DNA from: an uncultured Clostridium sp.
GTDB taxonomy: Bacteria; Bacillota; Clostridia; Clostridiales; Clostridiaceae
Assembly: GCA_900539375.1 (NCBI GenBank)
Contig: UQBY01000011.1
Coordinates: 1 to 64,000, forward strand
Reading direction: 5' to 3'
DNA length: 64,000 nucleotides
A program made the position numbers and the translations under genes. Positions 41,313 through 51,306 of the stretch are shown one piece after another; position 1 is the first letter of the stretch, and every line of letters begins with the position of its first letter. Under the pieces are notes generated by a model. That model was not told the origin of the DNA. It did no database searches and saw only the letters and a list, made by a program, of their open reading frames with translations.

Positions 41313-43649
41313 TTACTCTTTATCCTTTTTCTTTCCTTCTTTTTTCTCACGTTTTCTATTAAAATGAATTATAATACTTAAAGATATCCAAAAAATAACC
41401 ATTGTTATTAAAAATCCTTTAGTATTTAAATCATCAGCTGTAAGAACTTCTTTACCTTTACTTATATTGTTACTTGTTTTTTCTTCACTTACTTTATTAT
41501 TATTTTCTAATTTATTATCAATAGTTGATTTTTTGTCTTCACTTAATTTTGTATTATCTTTTGAAGGTTTTTCTTCATTTTTTTTATTATCTTCAGATGA
41601 ATTTTCTTCTTTTCCTGAATTTTTATTATCATCATCAGATGGATTCTCTTCACTTGGTTTATTATCTTCTACTATTTCTTCTTTTTCTTTAATAAATTTT
41701 CTTAAAGTTTCAATTTTTTCTTTATTTTCATCTAAAACTTTATTTTTTTCATCTAAGGTTAAATTATCATAGCTATTTACTAATAACTTAGCTATATTTA
41801 AGTATTCTTCTTCATTTCCTTCTATATCTTTTTCTAAAAACTTATTTATATCTTCTCCATAATTAAGCTCCTTTGAAAAAGAAAAGTTTATTAAATAACT
41901 TGTTTTTGTTTTATCTAGTGCTTCACATATAACTTCTATAGAAGGATTTTCTTCAGTAAGTTCTATTTCTTCATAAGCTTCATTAGAATTTTTCTCTATA
42001 TTATTTATTGAAATTATTTTAGAAAAACTATTACTTCCTTTAAACCTTACTTCCTTTAATGAATCTTTATAATAATAAGGAAGTTCTATATTGTATTCTT
42101 TATCCTCTTTATTAAATTCTATAACCTTTTCTCCTATTGTTCCTTGAGAAATTGAACTATCATTTGACTTTTTAGTTATAGCTTTTATAGTAAAGTTTCT
42201 TGGTTCTGTTTCATCAAATAAATTTAAATCTTCAACAGAATCCTCATTAAATATATAGCTTTCTCCTAAATTAGCCTTTGCCTTATAAAGATATTCTCCA
42301 CTTGTATATACTAAACTTTCCTGACAACCTATAGAAGCTGCTTTATTATTAACACTATTATCAATATGTACTCCTACAAGACCCTTTCCCTTTGGAAGTA
42401 CAAAAGAATTTACATCTGTCTTAATGTATCCTGAATAAGGAACAACTCCACTATATAAAGTTATTTTATTTTCAATATCAGGAACATCATCTTTTAAAGG
42501 AATATAATATAAGTCATAATTTGCACCCTTATTAGTTGTTTGAAATACAATTGAATCTAAAATATTATAATCTTCTGTAAAATCAAAAAGATTAGCTCCA
42601 TAAAGGTTTGTTTCTAGTGTTTTATCCTCTTTATTAAGTTTAAAGGTATAATCAGCACCCTCTTCATCATGTTGATATAATTTATACTTATTACTAGAGG
42701 CTTCAGCTTCCATAATTGCATAATTAGTATTATAACTTTCATCTAATAATGTACTATCTTCATAAGAAATCCAAATATATCCTCCTTCATTTCCTATAGT
42801 TCCCCAGCTGCTCTTAACAAGCCATGCTCCATTATTTTTTATATTACTATTAACTCTAAAATTTTCCTTAGGATAATTATCATCCCATCCAACAATTATA
42901 ATAGAATGATTTGCAGCAGTTCTTTCTCCTGGGTAACAATAAGTTCCTTTAACCTTATCATAATAAAGGGCAGAATGAAAATATCCTGTATAAACTCCAC
43001 CATAATTAAGAACAGCATTTTTTATAGTTTCTTTATCCTTTTTAAGATAAATTATACTTGAAACATTAAAAGCTGTTTCTGCTTCATTCATATTACTAGG
43101 TTTAGATGCTAATTTTGAATATTGAAGAGGAATATCACTTTCAAATTTTGGTCCTGCCCAAGCTGTAAAATATCCAAGAGCTATTTGGTCATATCCACCC
43201 TTATAAGACTCTCTATGCCATCCATAGCCCTCTTCATCAGCTGTTCCCCACCATCTTAAATGTTCTTCTGAAAAATCATAATATTCATCTCTTTTTAAAG
43301 CTAAATAACTTTCTAATGTTCCTAAACTGGCAAAACTCCAGCATATATCTAAATTACCTTGGTCCTTTACTGAAGTCATAAGATTTAATTTTCTAGGGTC
43401 ATACTTTTCTAAATATTCACCTTCTTGAAAATTATTTTTTAAGCTTGTCCCATCTATTACATAAGGGGAAGGCATATTTACTATTTCTCCTTCACCATTT
43501 TCTACCTTTTCTAAATATTCTTCATAAGCTTTATTATATTCTTTTACTATTTTATAATTTTCTGTTATCTCTTTTCCATAAGCTATTATAGGAATTTGCC
43601 CTAAAGTAAGTGCTATAGCTATAACTAAACTTATACCCCTTTTTCTCAT
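41313..43649 (-). CDS. Secreted, membrane-anchored papain-like (C1A) protease
   Basis: 778 residues: signal peptide (1-25), C1A peptidase domain (80-300) with Q97, C103 in ICWSFAS and H248 in ANHSIII, a lectin-like domain (315-470), a beta-sandwich repeat (505-590), an acidic Ser/Asn/Lys-rich stalk (650-735) and a C-terminal membrane helix with basic tail. The position of papain Asn175 (NSWG) is Ser280 here (KSSWG), which may weaken or alter catalysis. There is no LPXTG motif. It is 29 nt downstream of truA and probably acts at the cell surface. Confidence 0.85.
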   Translation of the reverse strand: MRKRGISLVIAIALTLGQIPIIAYGKEITENYKIVKEYNKAYEEYLEKVENGEGEIVNMPSPYVIDGTSLKNNFQEGEYLEKYDPRKLNLMTSVKDQGNLDICWSFASLGTLESYLALKRDEYYDFSEEHLRWWGTADEEGYGWHRESYKGGYDQIALGYFTAWAGPKFESDIPLQYSKLASKPSNMNEAETAFNVSSIIYLKKDKETIKNAVLNYGGVYTGYFHSALYYDKVKGTYCYPGERTAANHSIIIVGWDDNYPKENFRVNSNIKNNGAWLVKSSWGTIGNEGGYIWISYEDSTLLDESYNTNYAIMEAEASSNKYKLYQHDEEGADYTFKLNKEDKTLETNLYGANLFDFTEDYNILDSIVFQTTNKGANYDLYYIPLKDDVPDIENKITLYSGVVPYSGYIKTDVNSFVLPKGKGLVGVHIDNSVNNKAASIGCQESLVYTSGEYLYKAKANLGESYIFNEDSVEDLNLFDETEPRNFTIKAITKKSNDSSISQGTIGEKVIEFNKEDKEYNIELPYYYKDSLKEVRFKGSNSFSKIISINNIEKNSNEAYEEIELTEENPSIEVICEALDKTKTSYLINFSFSKELNYGEDINKFLEKDIEGNEEEYLNIAKLLVNSYDNLTLDEKNKVLDENKEKIETLRKFIKEKEEIVEDNKPSEENPSDDDNKNSGKEENSSEDNKKNEEKPSKDNTKLSEDKKSTIDNKLENNNKVSEEKTSNNISKGKEVLTADDLNTKGFLITMVIFWISLSIIIHFNRKREKKEGKKKDKE

Positions 43650-43678
43650 AAAAATCCCCCTTTTTAACTTTTATTAAA

Positions 43679-44428
43679 TTAATACTCAACAAACTTTAGC
43701 ATAAGACCATGAGCTGGTGCTCTTTCTCCTGCCTTTTCTCTATCCATAGAATTTATTATGTTTTCCATTTCTTGTGGACTTCTTTTTCCAAGTCCAACTT
43801 CAATTAATGTTCCTACAATTATTCTAACCATATTTAATAAAAATGAATTTCCATTAATCTCTATATCTATAATACCCTTATTTTCTCTTATATCTATATA
43901 ATTTATTGTTTTTACAGTAGATTTTTCCTTTTTACTTTTTAAATTAGTAAAACTTTTAAAATCATGTGTTCCAATTAAAAATTCTGAAGCTTTTTTCATA
44001 TTTTCTATATTAAGCTTTTCTTTTATATGATAGGCATATTTTCTTGTAAAGACACAATTGTTTTCATTATTATTTATTTTATAAACATAGCTTTTTGACT
44101 TTACATTATACCTTGAATGAAATCTTAAACTTGCAAGTTTTACTTCTTTAACTATAATATCCTCTGGTAAATATTCTTCTAAATACTCTTTCATTTTTTC
44201 TAAAGGCTTTTTTGAATTTGTAGTAAAATTTGCTACAAAATTATCTGCATGAACCCCTGCATCAGTTCTTCCACAACCAATAAGCTGAATTTCTTCATTT
44301 GTCATTTCACTTAAAACATTTTCAATTTTTCCTTGAATGGTTGTAATATTTTTCCCTTTTTCCTTTAATCTTTGCCATCCATTATATCTAGTTCCATCAT
44401 ATTGTATTACTAATTTTATATTGTTCAT
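43679..44428 (-). CDS. truA: tRNA pseudouridine synthase A
   Basis: 249 residues with the TruA signature: IQYDGTRYNGWQ at the start, catalytic Asp in GCGRTDAGVHA near 51-61, and FLIGTHDFKSFTN. It makes pseudouridine at positions 38-40 of tRNA anticodon arms. ATG 44428 follows AAAGGAG. A terminator of htpG lies upstream. Confidence 0.95.
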   Translation of the reverse strand: MNNIKLVIQYDGTRYNGWQRLKEKGKNITTIQGKIENVLSEMTNEEIQLIGCGRTDAGVHADNFVANFTTNSKKPLEKMKEYLEEYLPEDIIVKEVKLASLRFHSRYNVKSKSYVYKINNNENNCVFTRKYAYHIKEKLNIENMKKASEFLIGTHDFKSFTNLKSKKEKSTVKTINYIDIRENKGIIDIEINGNSFLLNMVRIIVGTLIEVGLGKRSPQEMENIINSMDREKAGERAPAHGLMLKFVEY

Positions 44429-44489
44429 TATTTCTCCTTTAAACTTTTTAAATTATTTTAATTATATCATATTTTAATAAATTGAAAAT

Positions 44490-44526
44490 GAAAAAAAGAG
44501 CAAATCAAATTAAAATGCTCTTTTTA
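44490..44526 (-). terminator. Terminator of htpG
   Basis: AAAAAGAGCA pairs with TGCTCTTTTT around an AT-rich loop; on the - strand a T-run follows. Confidence 0.8.
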
Positions 44527-44562
44527 AAACTCATTTAATTTAAATTGCTCTTAATCTTTTTA

Positions 44563-46512
44563 TTATAGGTCAATAACCATTGTCATAAGTTCATTTGTTC
44601 TCTTTATAAAGGTATCTAATTCTTCAGCATTAAGTTCTTTATTAGCTATAAGTGCTAAATCAACAACTTGGTTTACAATTAATGATACCTTTTCTTTCTT
44701 ATCTTCATTATCAGCTAAAGAAACAAGTTTTTTTACTATAGGATTTTTATCATTAATTACTAATGTTCTCTCTTGAGGGAAGTTCATTCCTTCCATCATA
44801 TTTCCACCAAATTGTTTTTGCATTTCTGCCATTCTTCTTGAATATTCAGAAGTTAAAATCATAACTGGAGTGCTTTCATTTTTTAAGCTTTCAACTGAAT
44901 ATTCCTTCATCTTTTCTCCAATAACATCTTTAAAGACTTTTATTATTTTTTCATTTTCTTCTTTCTTATCTTCTTTGTTTTCAGAACTTTCCTTTAAAAG
45001 GTCTGATATATCAGAATCAACTCTTGTAAATTTAACATTTTGGTCTTTATATTCTAAAAATGACATAAAGTTATTATCAATTGGAGTATTTAATATTACT
45101 GCATCAATTCCATATTCTTTAAATAGCTTAATATATTGTGATTGTTTTTCTAAATCACTCACATAAAATACCTTATTTTCATGAGTATCCTTTGCTTTTT
45201 CAAGATAATCTTTTAATGTAACATATTCATCATTTATTGTCTTAAATACAAGAGAATCCTTTATTTTATCATAAAATCCTTCATCTCTTAAGCATCCATA
45301 TTTAATAAATAATTGTATATCATCCCAGAACTTATTATATTTTTCTCTATCATTATTAAAGATTGAATTTAATTTATCTGCAACCTTTTTAACAATATGT
45401 TTAGATATTTTAGCTACTTCTCTATCATTTTGAAGGAAACTTCTTGATACATTAAGAGGTAAATCAGGACAATCTATAACACCTTTAAGAAGTAGTAAAA
45501 ATTCTGGAATTACTTCTTTTATATTATCAGCTACAAAAACTTGATTGTTAAATAGTTTTACTTGTCCTTCAACTAATTCAAATTCATTTTTTAATTTAGG
45601 GAAATATAAAATACCTTTTAAATTAAATGGATAATCCACATTTAAATGAATCCAGAATAAAGGTTCATCATAACTATTAAATACTTTTCTATAAAAAGCT
45701 TTATATTCTTCTTCTGTACATTCAGAAGGTTTTTTAAGCCAAAGAGGATTTGTATCATTTATAGGTTCAGGTATATCTATTATTTCTTCTGTATCCTTTA
45801 CTTCTTCCCCTGCTTCTTTTTTCTTTTTTATTTCTTCTTCTTTCTTAGCCTTTTCTTCAGCTTTTCTCTTTTCTTCTTCAACATCTACAAAGTAAATTTC
45901 TGTTGGAAGGAATGAACAATACTTTTCAACTATTCCTCTTACTTTGTATCCATTTAAAAATTCTTCACTTTCTTCATCTATATAAAGAGTTATTGTTGTA
46001 CCTCTTTCCTTTTTGGTATCTGAAGGAGATATTTCATATTCAGTACCACCATCACAAATCCATCTTACAGCTTCTGCTCCATCTTTATAAGAAAGAGTAT
46101 CTATTTGAACTTTCTTTGAAACCATAAAAGCTGAATAAAATCCTAAACCAAAGTGACCTATTATATCATTTCCTTGATCCATCTTTTCTTTATACTTTTC
46201 CATAAAGTCTGCTGCACCTGAAAAAGCTACTTGGTTTATATATTTTTTTACTTCATCTTCTGTCATACCAATACCATTATCAGTAAAGGTTACTATTTTA
46301 TTTTCTTTATCTACTGTAACTGTAACTTTAAAGTTTTCATTAACTTCCTTTGCTTCACCTAAAGAAATTAATCTTTTTAACTTACTTACAGCATCACAGC
46401 CATTACTTATTAATTCTCTTATAAATATATCCTTATCAGAATATAACCATTTCTTTATTATTGGAAAAATATTTTCTGTATCAATTGATATTGTTCCTTT
46501 TTCATTACTCAT
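44563..46512 (-). CDS. htpG: Chaperone HtpG (Hsp90)
   Basis: 649 residues: GHKL ATPase domain with RELISNGCDA, DNGIGM and GHFGLGFYSAF; middle domain with NVSRSFLQ; C-terminal dimerisation domain. A charged insertion (KRKAEEKAKKEEEIKKKKEA region, residues 213-245) resembles the linker of Hsp90s in clostridia. ATG 46512 follows TAGGAG. Single-gene unit with its own terminator. Confidence 0.97.
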   Translation of the reverse strand: MSNEKGTISIDTENIFPIIKKWLYSDKDIFIRELISNGCDAVSKLKRLISLGEAKEVNENFKVTVTVDKENKIVTFTDNGIGMTEDEVKKYINQVAFSGAADFMEKYKEKMDQGNDIIGHFGLGFYSAFMVSKKVQIDTLSYKDGAEAVRWICDGGTEYEISPSDTKKERGTTITLYIDEESEEFLNGYKVRGIVEKYCSFLPTEIYFVDVEEEKRKAEEKAKKEEEIKKKKEAGEEVKDTEEIIDIPEPINDTNPLWLKKPSECTEEEYKAFYRKVFNSYDEPLFWIHLNVDYPFNLKGILYFPKLKNEFELVEGQVKLFNNQVFVADNIKEVIPEFLLLLKGVIDCPDLPLNVSRSFLQNDREVAKISKHIVKKVADKLNSIFNNDREKYNKFWDDIQLFIKYGCLRDEGFYDKIKDSLVFKTINDEYVTLKDYLEKAKDTHENKVFYVSDLEKQSQYIKLFKEYGIDAVILNTPIDNNFMSFLEYKDQNVKFTRVDSDISDLLKESSENKEDKKEENEKIIKVFKDVIGEKMKEYSVESLKNESTPVMILTSEYSRRMAEMQKQFGGNMMEGMNFPQERTLVINDKNPIVKKLVSLADNEDKKEKVSLIVNQVVDLALIANKELNAEELDTFIKRTNELMTMVIDL

Positions 46513-46696
46513 TTATACTCATCTCCTAATTAACCTACTCTATTTTGTCTAACAGAATATATTATAATTTTAAAGTCAAAGAAAGTCAAAAACTAATTTT
46601 AAAGAAAATCTGTGTTATTTAAAGAAAATATAACTATTATTCATTTATTTTAAAATAACAAGGATTTTTTAGAAAATTTTATATTCTATAGAAAAT

Positions 46697-46733
46697 AAAA
46701 AGATTGCCTTTTATTTTTATAGGCAATCTTTTT
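46697..46733. terminator. Bidirectional terminator
   Basis: AAAAAGATTGCC and GGCAATCTTTTT pair perfectly around a T-rich loop; terminates the glucokinase gene on the - strand. Confidence 0.85.
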
Positions 46734-46748
46734 AACTTAAATCTTATT

Positions 46749-47693
46749 TTATTTACTTTCTGTTATAGCAAGGGCAGCAGCACCTAAAACTCCAGCTTTT
46801 CCTCCAAGCTCAGCTTTAGCTACTTTACAATGATTATAAATAGGAGTCATACATCTTTCTTCCATAACTTCTCCTATCTTTTCAAAAACTATATCTCCTG
46901 CATTACTTACTCCTCCACCTAATACTATCATATCAGGGTCAAAAATATTTGCTGCATTTGCAAAAGTTATTCCTAAATAATTTAAGGCATTATCTATTAT
47001 TCTCTTAGCTTCCTTATCTCCTTTAGCTGCTTCTTGGAATACTTCCTTAGATGTTATTGTTTCATAATTTTTTAATGAAGTTTTACAATTACTTTTAGCA
47101 GCTTCTCTTCCTCTATTCATTATTGCTGTTCCAGAAGCTAAACTTTCAGCACATCCTGTATTTCCACATCCACATCTTGGTCCTCCATTCATAAGAGTCA
47201 TATGACCAATTTCTAAAGCATTTGCAGTGCTTCCTCTAAATAATTTACCATTAATTATTGCACCACCACCTATGCCTGTGCTTGCAGTTATAAATACCAA
47301 ATTTTCAGTACCCTTTCCAGCACCAAACATAAATTCACCAAGAGTTGCAACATTTGCATCATTATCTAAGAAAGTTTCTATACCATATCTTTCTTTTATA
47401 GGCTTAACTATATTAAAGTTTTTAAATGGAAGATTTGGTGTATAAACAATTAATCCATTAGCTACATCTAAAGGTCCTGGAGAACCTATTCCTATAGCCT
47501 TTACTTCATCTTTATTTGTACCTTCAAGTACATAATCTATAGTATCAATCATTTTTTGAAGAACTGGTAATTCTCCTTTTTCTGCTTCTGTTTCTACTAT
47601 AACTTCTTTTTTCATGTTACCTTGTAAATCAACTAATGCTGTGTAGATTTTTGTTCCTCCTAAATCTACTCCAATTACATATTTCTTTTCCAT
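46749..47693 (-). CDS. glcK: ROK-family glucokinase
   Basis: About 314 residues: ATP motif IGVDLGGTKIY at the start, substrate segment DNDANVATLGE, and the ROK zinc motif CGCGNTGCAES near 178-188. It phosphorylates glucose at entry to glycolysis. ATG 47693 is chosen because GGGGG lies about 10 nt before it; the in-frame ATG 47711 has no ribosome site. Other ROK kinases (e.g. for N-acetylmannosamine) are less likely given the glucokinase-like spacing. Confidence 0.85.
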   Translation of the reverse strand: MEKKYVIGVDLGGTKIYTALVDLQGNMKKEVIVETEAEKGELPVLQKMIDTIDYVLEGTNKDEVKAIGIGSPGPLDVANGLIVYTPNLPFKNFNIVKPIKERYGIETFLDNDANVATLGEFMFGAGKGTENLVFITASTGIGGGAIINGKLFRGSTANALEIGHMTLMNGGPRCGCGNTGCAESLASGTAIMNRGREAAKSNCKTSLKNYETITSKEVFQEAAKGDKEAKRIIDNALNYLGITFANAANIFDPDMIVLGGGVSNAGDIVFEKIGEVMEERCMTPIYNHCKVAKAELGGKAGVLGAAALAITESK

Positions 47694-47839
47694 TCTTTCA
47701 GGCCCCCTCATACATATTTTTATGTTGAACGTTTTTCTTATTTTAAAAGAAAAACTTCTTAAATATTAATTTACCTATTAGAGTATATCATCTTTATTTA
47801 GGTTTTACAAATTTATAATTTAATTTTATTATATAAATT

Positions 47840-49042
47840 TTATCTAACCTTTTCTAAGGCATATTCCATAGCTTTTTCAAGGTTTTCTACATTTTTTCCT
47901 CCACCTTGAGCAATTAATGGACTTCCTCCACCTTTTCCATCAATTAAAGCTAGAGTTTCTTTAACTAAAGCACCCATATTCTTTTCTTTTAAATTTTTAG
48001 ATACTGCAAATAAAAGATTTGCCTTATCTTTTCCCTTTACTGCAAATAAAACAACTCTATTATTTTCTTCTGTAAGAGAGGTTGCAAGTTTATTTAAATA
48101 TTTCATGTCTTCATTTTCATATATTTTACTTATTATTATAAAGTCATTAGATTTTTCTGCAGAGTTTATAAGATTTTGAACTTCATATTTTGAAAGCTCA
48201 TTTTTTAATTTTTTCTTTTCCTCTAAAACTTTTTCATAGTCATTATTTAAATTATTTATTCTATTTATAGCTTCATTATCTGCTGTATTAAGCTTTTTAC
48301 ATATTTCACTTAATATATTATCTCTATCTAAAGCATAACTTACTGCTCTATCTCCTGCTAAAAACTCTATTCTAGTATTTCCTTTATGAGGAACCCATCC
48401 TTTTATTTTTATCATTTGAAGTTCTAAAGTATTTGAGGGATGTACTCCACAGCAAGCATTTATATCTAAGTCTTCAATTTGTACAACTCTTATAGAATTA
48501 TCATCAGTTGCTAAATCACGTCTTAATCCCATAGCTTGAGCTTTTTCTCTATCTGTCATAATAAAATTAACTTTATGATTTTCCTTTATTACTTCATTTG
48601 CTCTTTTTTCTGCTTTTTTTATCATATCTTCTCTTATGTTTCCAATAATATCCACTGTACTTACATCATGACCTAAATGAATTCCTGCAGTATTTGCATT
48701 AAACATAGAGAAAAAACAGCCTGACAATACATGTTGTGCTAAATGTTGTTGCATTCCATCATGTCTTCTGTTCCAATCAATAATTCCCTTAACTACTTTT
48801 CCTTCTTCTATTTTTTCATTTAAAATATGGGCTATTTTATCCCCTTCTTCTATTACATCAATAACTTCTTTACCATCTAAAGTTCCTAAATCTGAAGCTT
48901 GTCCTCCCCCACCTGGGAAAAAGGCTGTTTTATCTAAAAATACATGAAATTTTCCATCTCTTTCTGTAACTTCTAAAACCTTTCCTTCAAATTCTTTAAT
49001 ATATTGGTCTTTATAAAATAGCTTTTCTGTTTCACTTGTCAT
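47840..49042 (-). CDS. Alanyl-tRNA editing protein (AlaX-L type)
   Basis: 400 residues: a tRNA_SAD/AlaX editing domain with FFPGGGGQ, zinc motif HLAQHVLS and CCGVHPSNT near 192-200; a coiled coil (250-285); and a C-terminal DHHA1-like domain with GKGGGSPLIAQGGG. It hydrolyses Ser- or Gly-tRNA-Ala in trans. It lacks the AlaRS catalytic domain. ATG 49042 follows AAAGGAG. Confidence 0.9.
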   Translation of the reverse strand: MTSETEKLFYKDQYIKEFEGKVLEVTERDGKFHVFLDKTAFFPGGGGQASDLGTLDGKEVIDVIEEGDKIAHILNEKIEEGKVVKGIIDWNRRHDGMQQHLAQHVLSGCFFSMFNANTAGIHLGHDVSTVDIIGNIREDMIKKAEKRANEVIKENHKVNFIMTDREKAQAMGLRRDLATDDNSIRVVQIEDLDINACCGVHPSNTLELQMIKIKGWVPHKGNTRIEFLAGDRAVSYALDRDNILSEICKKLNTADNEAINRINNLNNDYEKVLEEKKKLKNELSKYEVQNLINSAEKSNDFIIISKIYENEDMKYLNKLATSLTEENNRVVLFAVKGKDKANLLFAVSKNLKEKNMGALVKETLALIDGKGGGSPLIAQGGGKNVENLEKAMEYALEKVR

Positions 49043-49086
49043 AAGTTTATATCTCCTTTCAAAAATTCTTCATAAATTATATTTTA

Positions 49087-50529
49087 TCATAATTTTTTTA
49101 AATTTTCTCCAATAAGTCTTATTCCTTTTTTAATATCTTCATTACTTACTCTTCCAAAACCTATTCTTAAGGTATCATGCCCTTTACCTTCTTCAAAAAA
49201 AACATCTCCTGGCATAAATATAACATTATCTTTATAACATAAATCTAAAAGTTTTCTTGCACTTATATTATTTTTAAGCTTTATAAATATATGAAGTCCA
49301 CCTTCTCCTGTTACATATTCATAATCTAAATATTTTTCTACACATTCCATAAGAAGAAGATACTTTTCTCTATAATACTTTCTTACAGACTTTACATGCT
49401 TTGAAAAGGCTCCACTTTTTAAATAATAATAAAGACAGCCTTGGTCTAAAAAAGAAGAGTGGATATTTCTTCCCCTCTTTACACTTTCTAATATGTCTAT
49501 AAGAAATTTATCTCCTAATATCCATCCTATTCTAAGACCTGGAAATAAAATTTTTGAAAAGCTTCCAATATAAATTACAGAATTACCATCTTTACTTAAT
49601 GAAGCTAAAGGCTCAATTGGAGAACTTGAATATAAAAGTTCTTCATTAAAACCATCCTCAATAATAGGTACAGAAAATTCCTTTGCAATATTATAAACCT
49701 CCTGCCTTCTTAAAGCCTTCATAACAATTCCTGTAGGGTTATTATAAGAGGGAGTTAAATATAAAAATGCTGGTTTATTTTCTTTAAAGGCCTTTTTTAA
49801 TTCCTCAGTTTTAATTCCATCTTTGTCCATAGGTATTTGTCTTACTTTAACTTTATGAGATTTCATTATTTTTAAAGCAGTATTATGAGTTGGCTCTTCA
49901 CAAACTACAATATCATTTTCCTTTGTAAGGGTTTGTATTATTATATCAAAGGCCTCTGTAAAGCCATTAGTTATTAATATATCCTTATTTTTAGTATCTA
50001 CATTTTTCTCTTGCATATACTGAAATAAATATTCAATTAATGGCTTATAGCCTTTAGCATAACCATAATTTAATAAATTAGCCTGTTCAACAGAAAAACA
50101 ATCTAAAAAAGCTCTCTTAAAATCTTCTAAGTTAAAAAGACTATAATCTGGGGCTATTGATTTAAAAGATATCATACCTTTTTTAAAGGAAAGTTCATTT
50201 TTTATAACATCCATATCTCTTAAAGTTTTACCATAATAGTTTACTCTATCTTTCCAATCTATACTATAACCTTGAAGCTTTTTTTTAGAATCAACTGATA
50301 TAAAAGTTCCTCTTCCTCTTTTAGTTATAATAATTCCCATAGCTTCAAGTTCTTCATAGGCACATATTACAGTATTTCTGCTTATTTTTAAAAAACTACT
50401 AACTTCTCTTGTAGATGGAAGTTTGCTGTCTTTTTTTAATTCTCCAATTTCTATTCCTTTTAAAATATGATTAATAAGTTGAGTATCTATTGCTTCATTA
50501 CTTTTTAACTTTAAAGTTGAAAAAATCAA
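49087..50529 (-). CDS. MocR-family regulator (GntR HTH plus aminotransferase fold)
   Basis: 480 residues: winged helix (1-75) with LPSTREVSSFLKISRNTV, linker, then a class I aminotransferase-like domain with TPSYNNPTG, GSFSKILFPGLRIG (PLP-Lys) and a C-terminal segment LRIGFGRV. Such regulators act on PLP-, pyridoxal- or amino-acid genes such as pdxST or gabTD. No obvious target gene is adjacent. TTG 50529 is the start, about 9 nt after AGGAG. Confidence 0.87.
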   Translation of the reverse strand: MIFSTLKLKSNEAIDTQLINHILKGIEIGELKKDSKLPSTREVSSFLKISRNTVICAYEELEAMGIIITKRGRGTFISVDSKKKLQGYSIDWKDRVNYYGKTLRDMDVIKNELSFKKGMISFKSIAPDYSLFNLEDFKRAFLDCFSVEQANLLNYGYAKGYKPLIEYLFQYMQEKNVDTKNKDILITNGFTEAFDIIIQTLTKENDIVVCEEPTHNTALKIMKSHKVKVRQIPMDKDGIKTEELKKAFKENKPAFLYLTPSYNNPTGIVMKALRRQEVYNIAKEFSVPIIEDGFNEELLYSSSPIEPLASLSKDGNSVIYIGSFSKILFPGLRIGWILGDKFLIDILESVKRGRNIHSSFLDQGCLYYYLKSGAFSKHVKSVRKYYREKYLLLMECVEKYLDYEYVTGEGGLHIFIKLKNNISARKLLDLCYKDNVIFMPGDVFFEEGKGHDTLRIGFGRVSNEDIKKGIRLIGENLKKL

Positions 50530-50549
50530 AAATTATCACTCCTGATTAT

Positions 50550-51272
50550 TTATTCTATTTCCATTTTTAATTGAACTTCACTTAATGGAATTTCTACTTG
50601 TATATAATCCCCTAAGGTGTGTTCAACAGGGATAATAATTCCTAAAGAATCCTCTGTTAAATAGCTATAGCTTTGCCCTTCTTTAACATTATCTACTTCA
50701 TCACATACTGAAATTTTATTTAATATATCTTCTGATGTAAGAGTATTAAAAGCTTCCTTTTGTTCTTCAGAAACTGTTCCCCCTTTAATTTTTTCTGCTA
50801 AGTCTTTATTTATATCAACAAAATCTGATAATTTAAGTATTTTTTTATTTTTTAAATCTACATTAACTGAATATAAGTAATTATTAGCATAAGCTGCCCC
50901 TTCTAAATATGCTGTTCCTTCATAAACTACACTTATAATATTTTTATTTTTTCTTCTTACCTTATACTTAATATTCATATTAAGATTATCTTGATCCTCT
51001 TTATCATAATACTTTGTAGCAATTACTCCCCCATTTTCTAAAAAAGAACTAATTATATTAGTTTTTTCATCATCAGAATATTTTAATGTTGGATATTTTA
51101 TAACTACATTTTTAACATTATAAACATCATCTTCAATAGTATAATCATCTGGATTTGCATTTTCTACTACTGATGTCTCTATCTTACTTTTATCTTTATC
51201 ATTACTACAAGCAGTTAATGTACATGCTAAAGTCATTACCATTACTATAGCTACTATTTTAACTTTTTTCAT
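50550..51272 (-). CDS. Lipoprotein with DUF4163/DUF3298-type domain
   Basis: 240 residues with a lipoprotein signal (MKKVKIVAIVMVMTLACTLTAC). The rest follows the RsiV/PdaC pattern: YPTLKYSDDEKTNIISSFLE, then YSVNVDLKNKKILKLSDFVD, and a C-terminal beta domain. It may bind or sense cell-wall fragments; here it is not fused to a deacetylase or anti-sigma part. Close spacing to the MocR regulator gene (20 nt) may mean cotranscription. Confidence 0.7.
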   Translation of the reverse strand: MKKVKIVAIVMVMTLACTLTACSNDKDKSKIETSVVENANPDDYTIEDDVYNVKNVVIKYPTLKYSDDEKTNIISSFLENGGVIATKYYDKEDQDNLNMNIKYKVRRKNKNIISVVYEGTAYLEGAAYANNYLYSVNVDLKNKKILKLSDFVDINKDLAEKIKGGTVSEEQKEAFNTLTSEDILNKISVCDEVDNVKEGQSYSYLTEDSLGIIIPVEHTLGDYIQVEIPLSEVQLKMEIE

Positions 51273-51306
51273 AAATTTTATTTTCCCCCATACACCATAT
51301 TTTTTC

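Noticed and set aside
41313..41500. LPXTG sorting signal at the end of the papain-like protease
   Set aside because: There is a membrane helix and basic tail, but no LPXTG-like motif before the helix; membrane anchoring is more likely.
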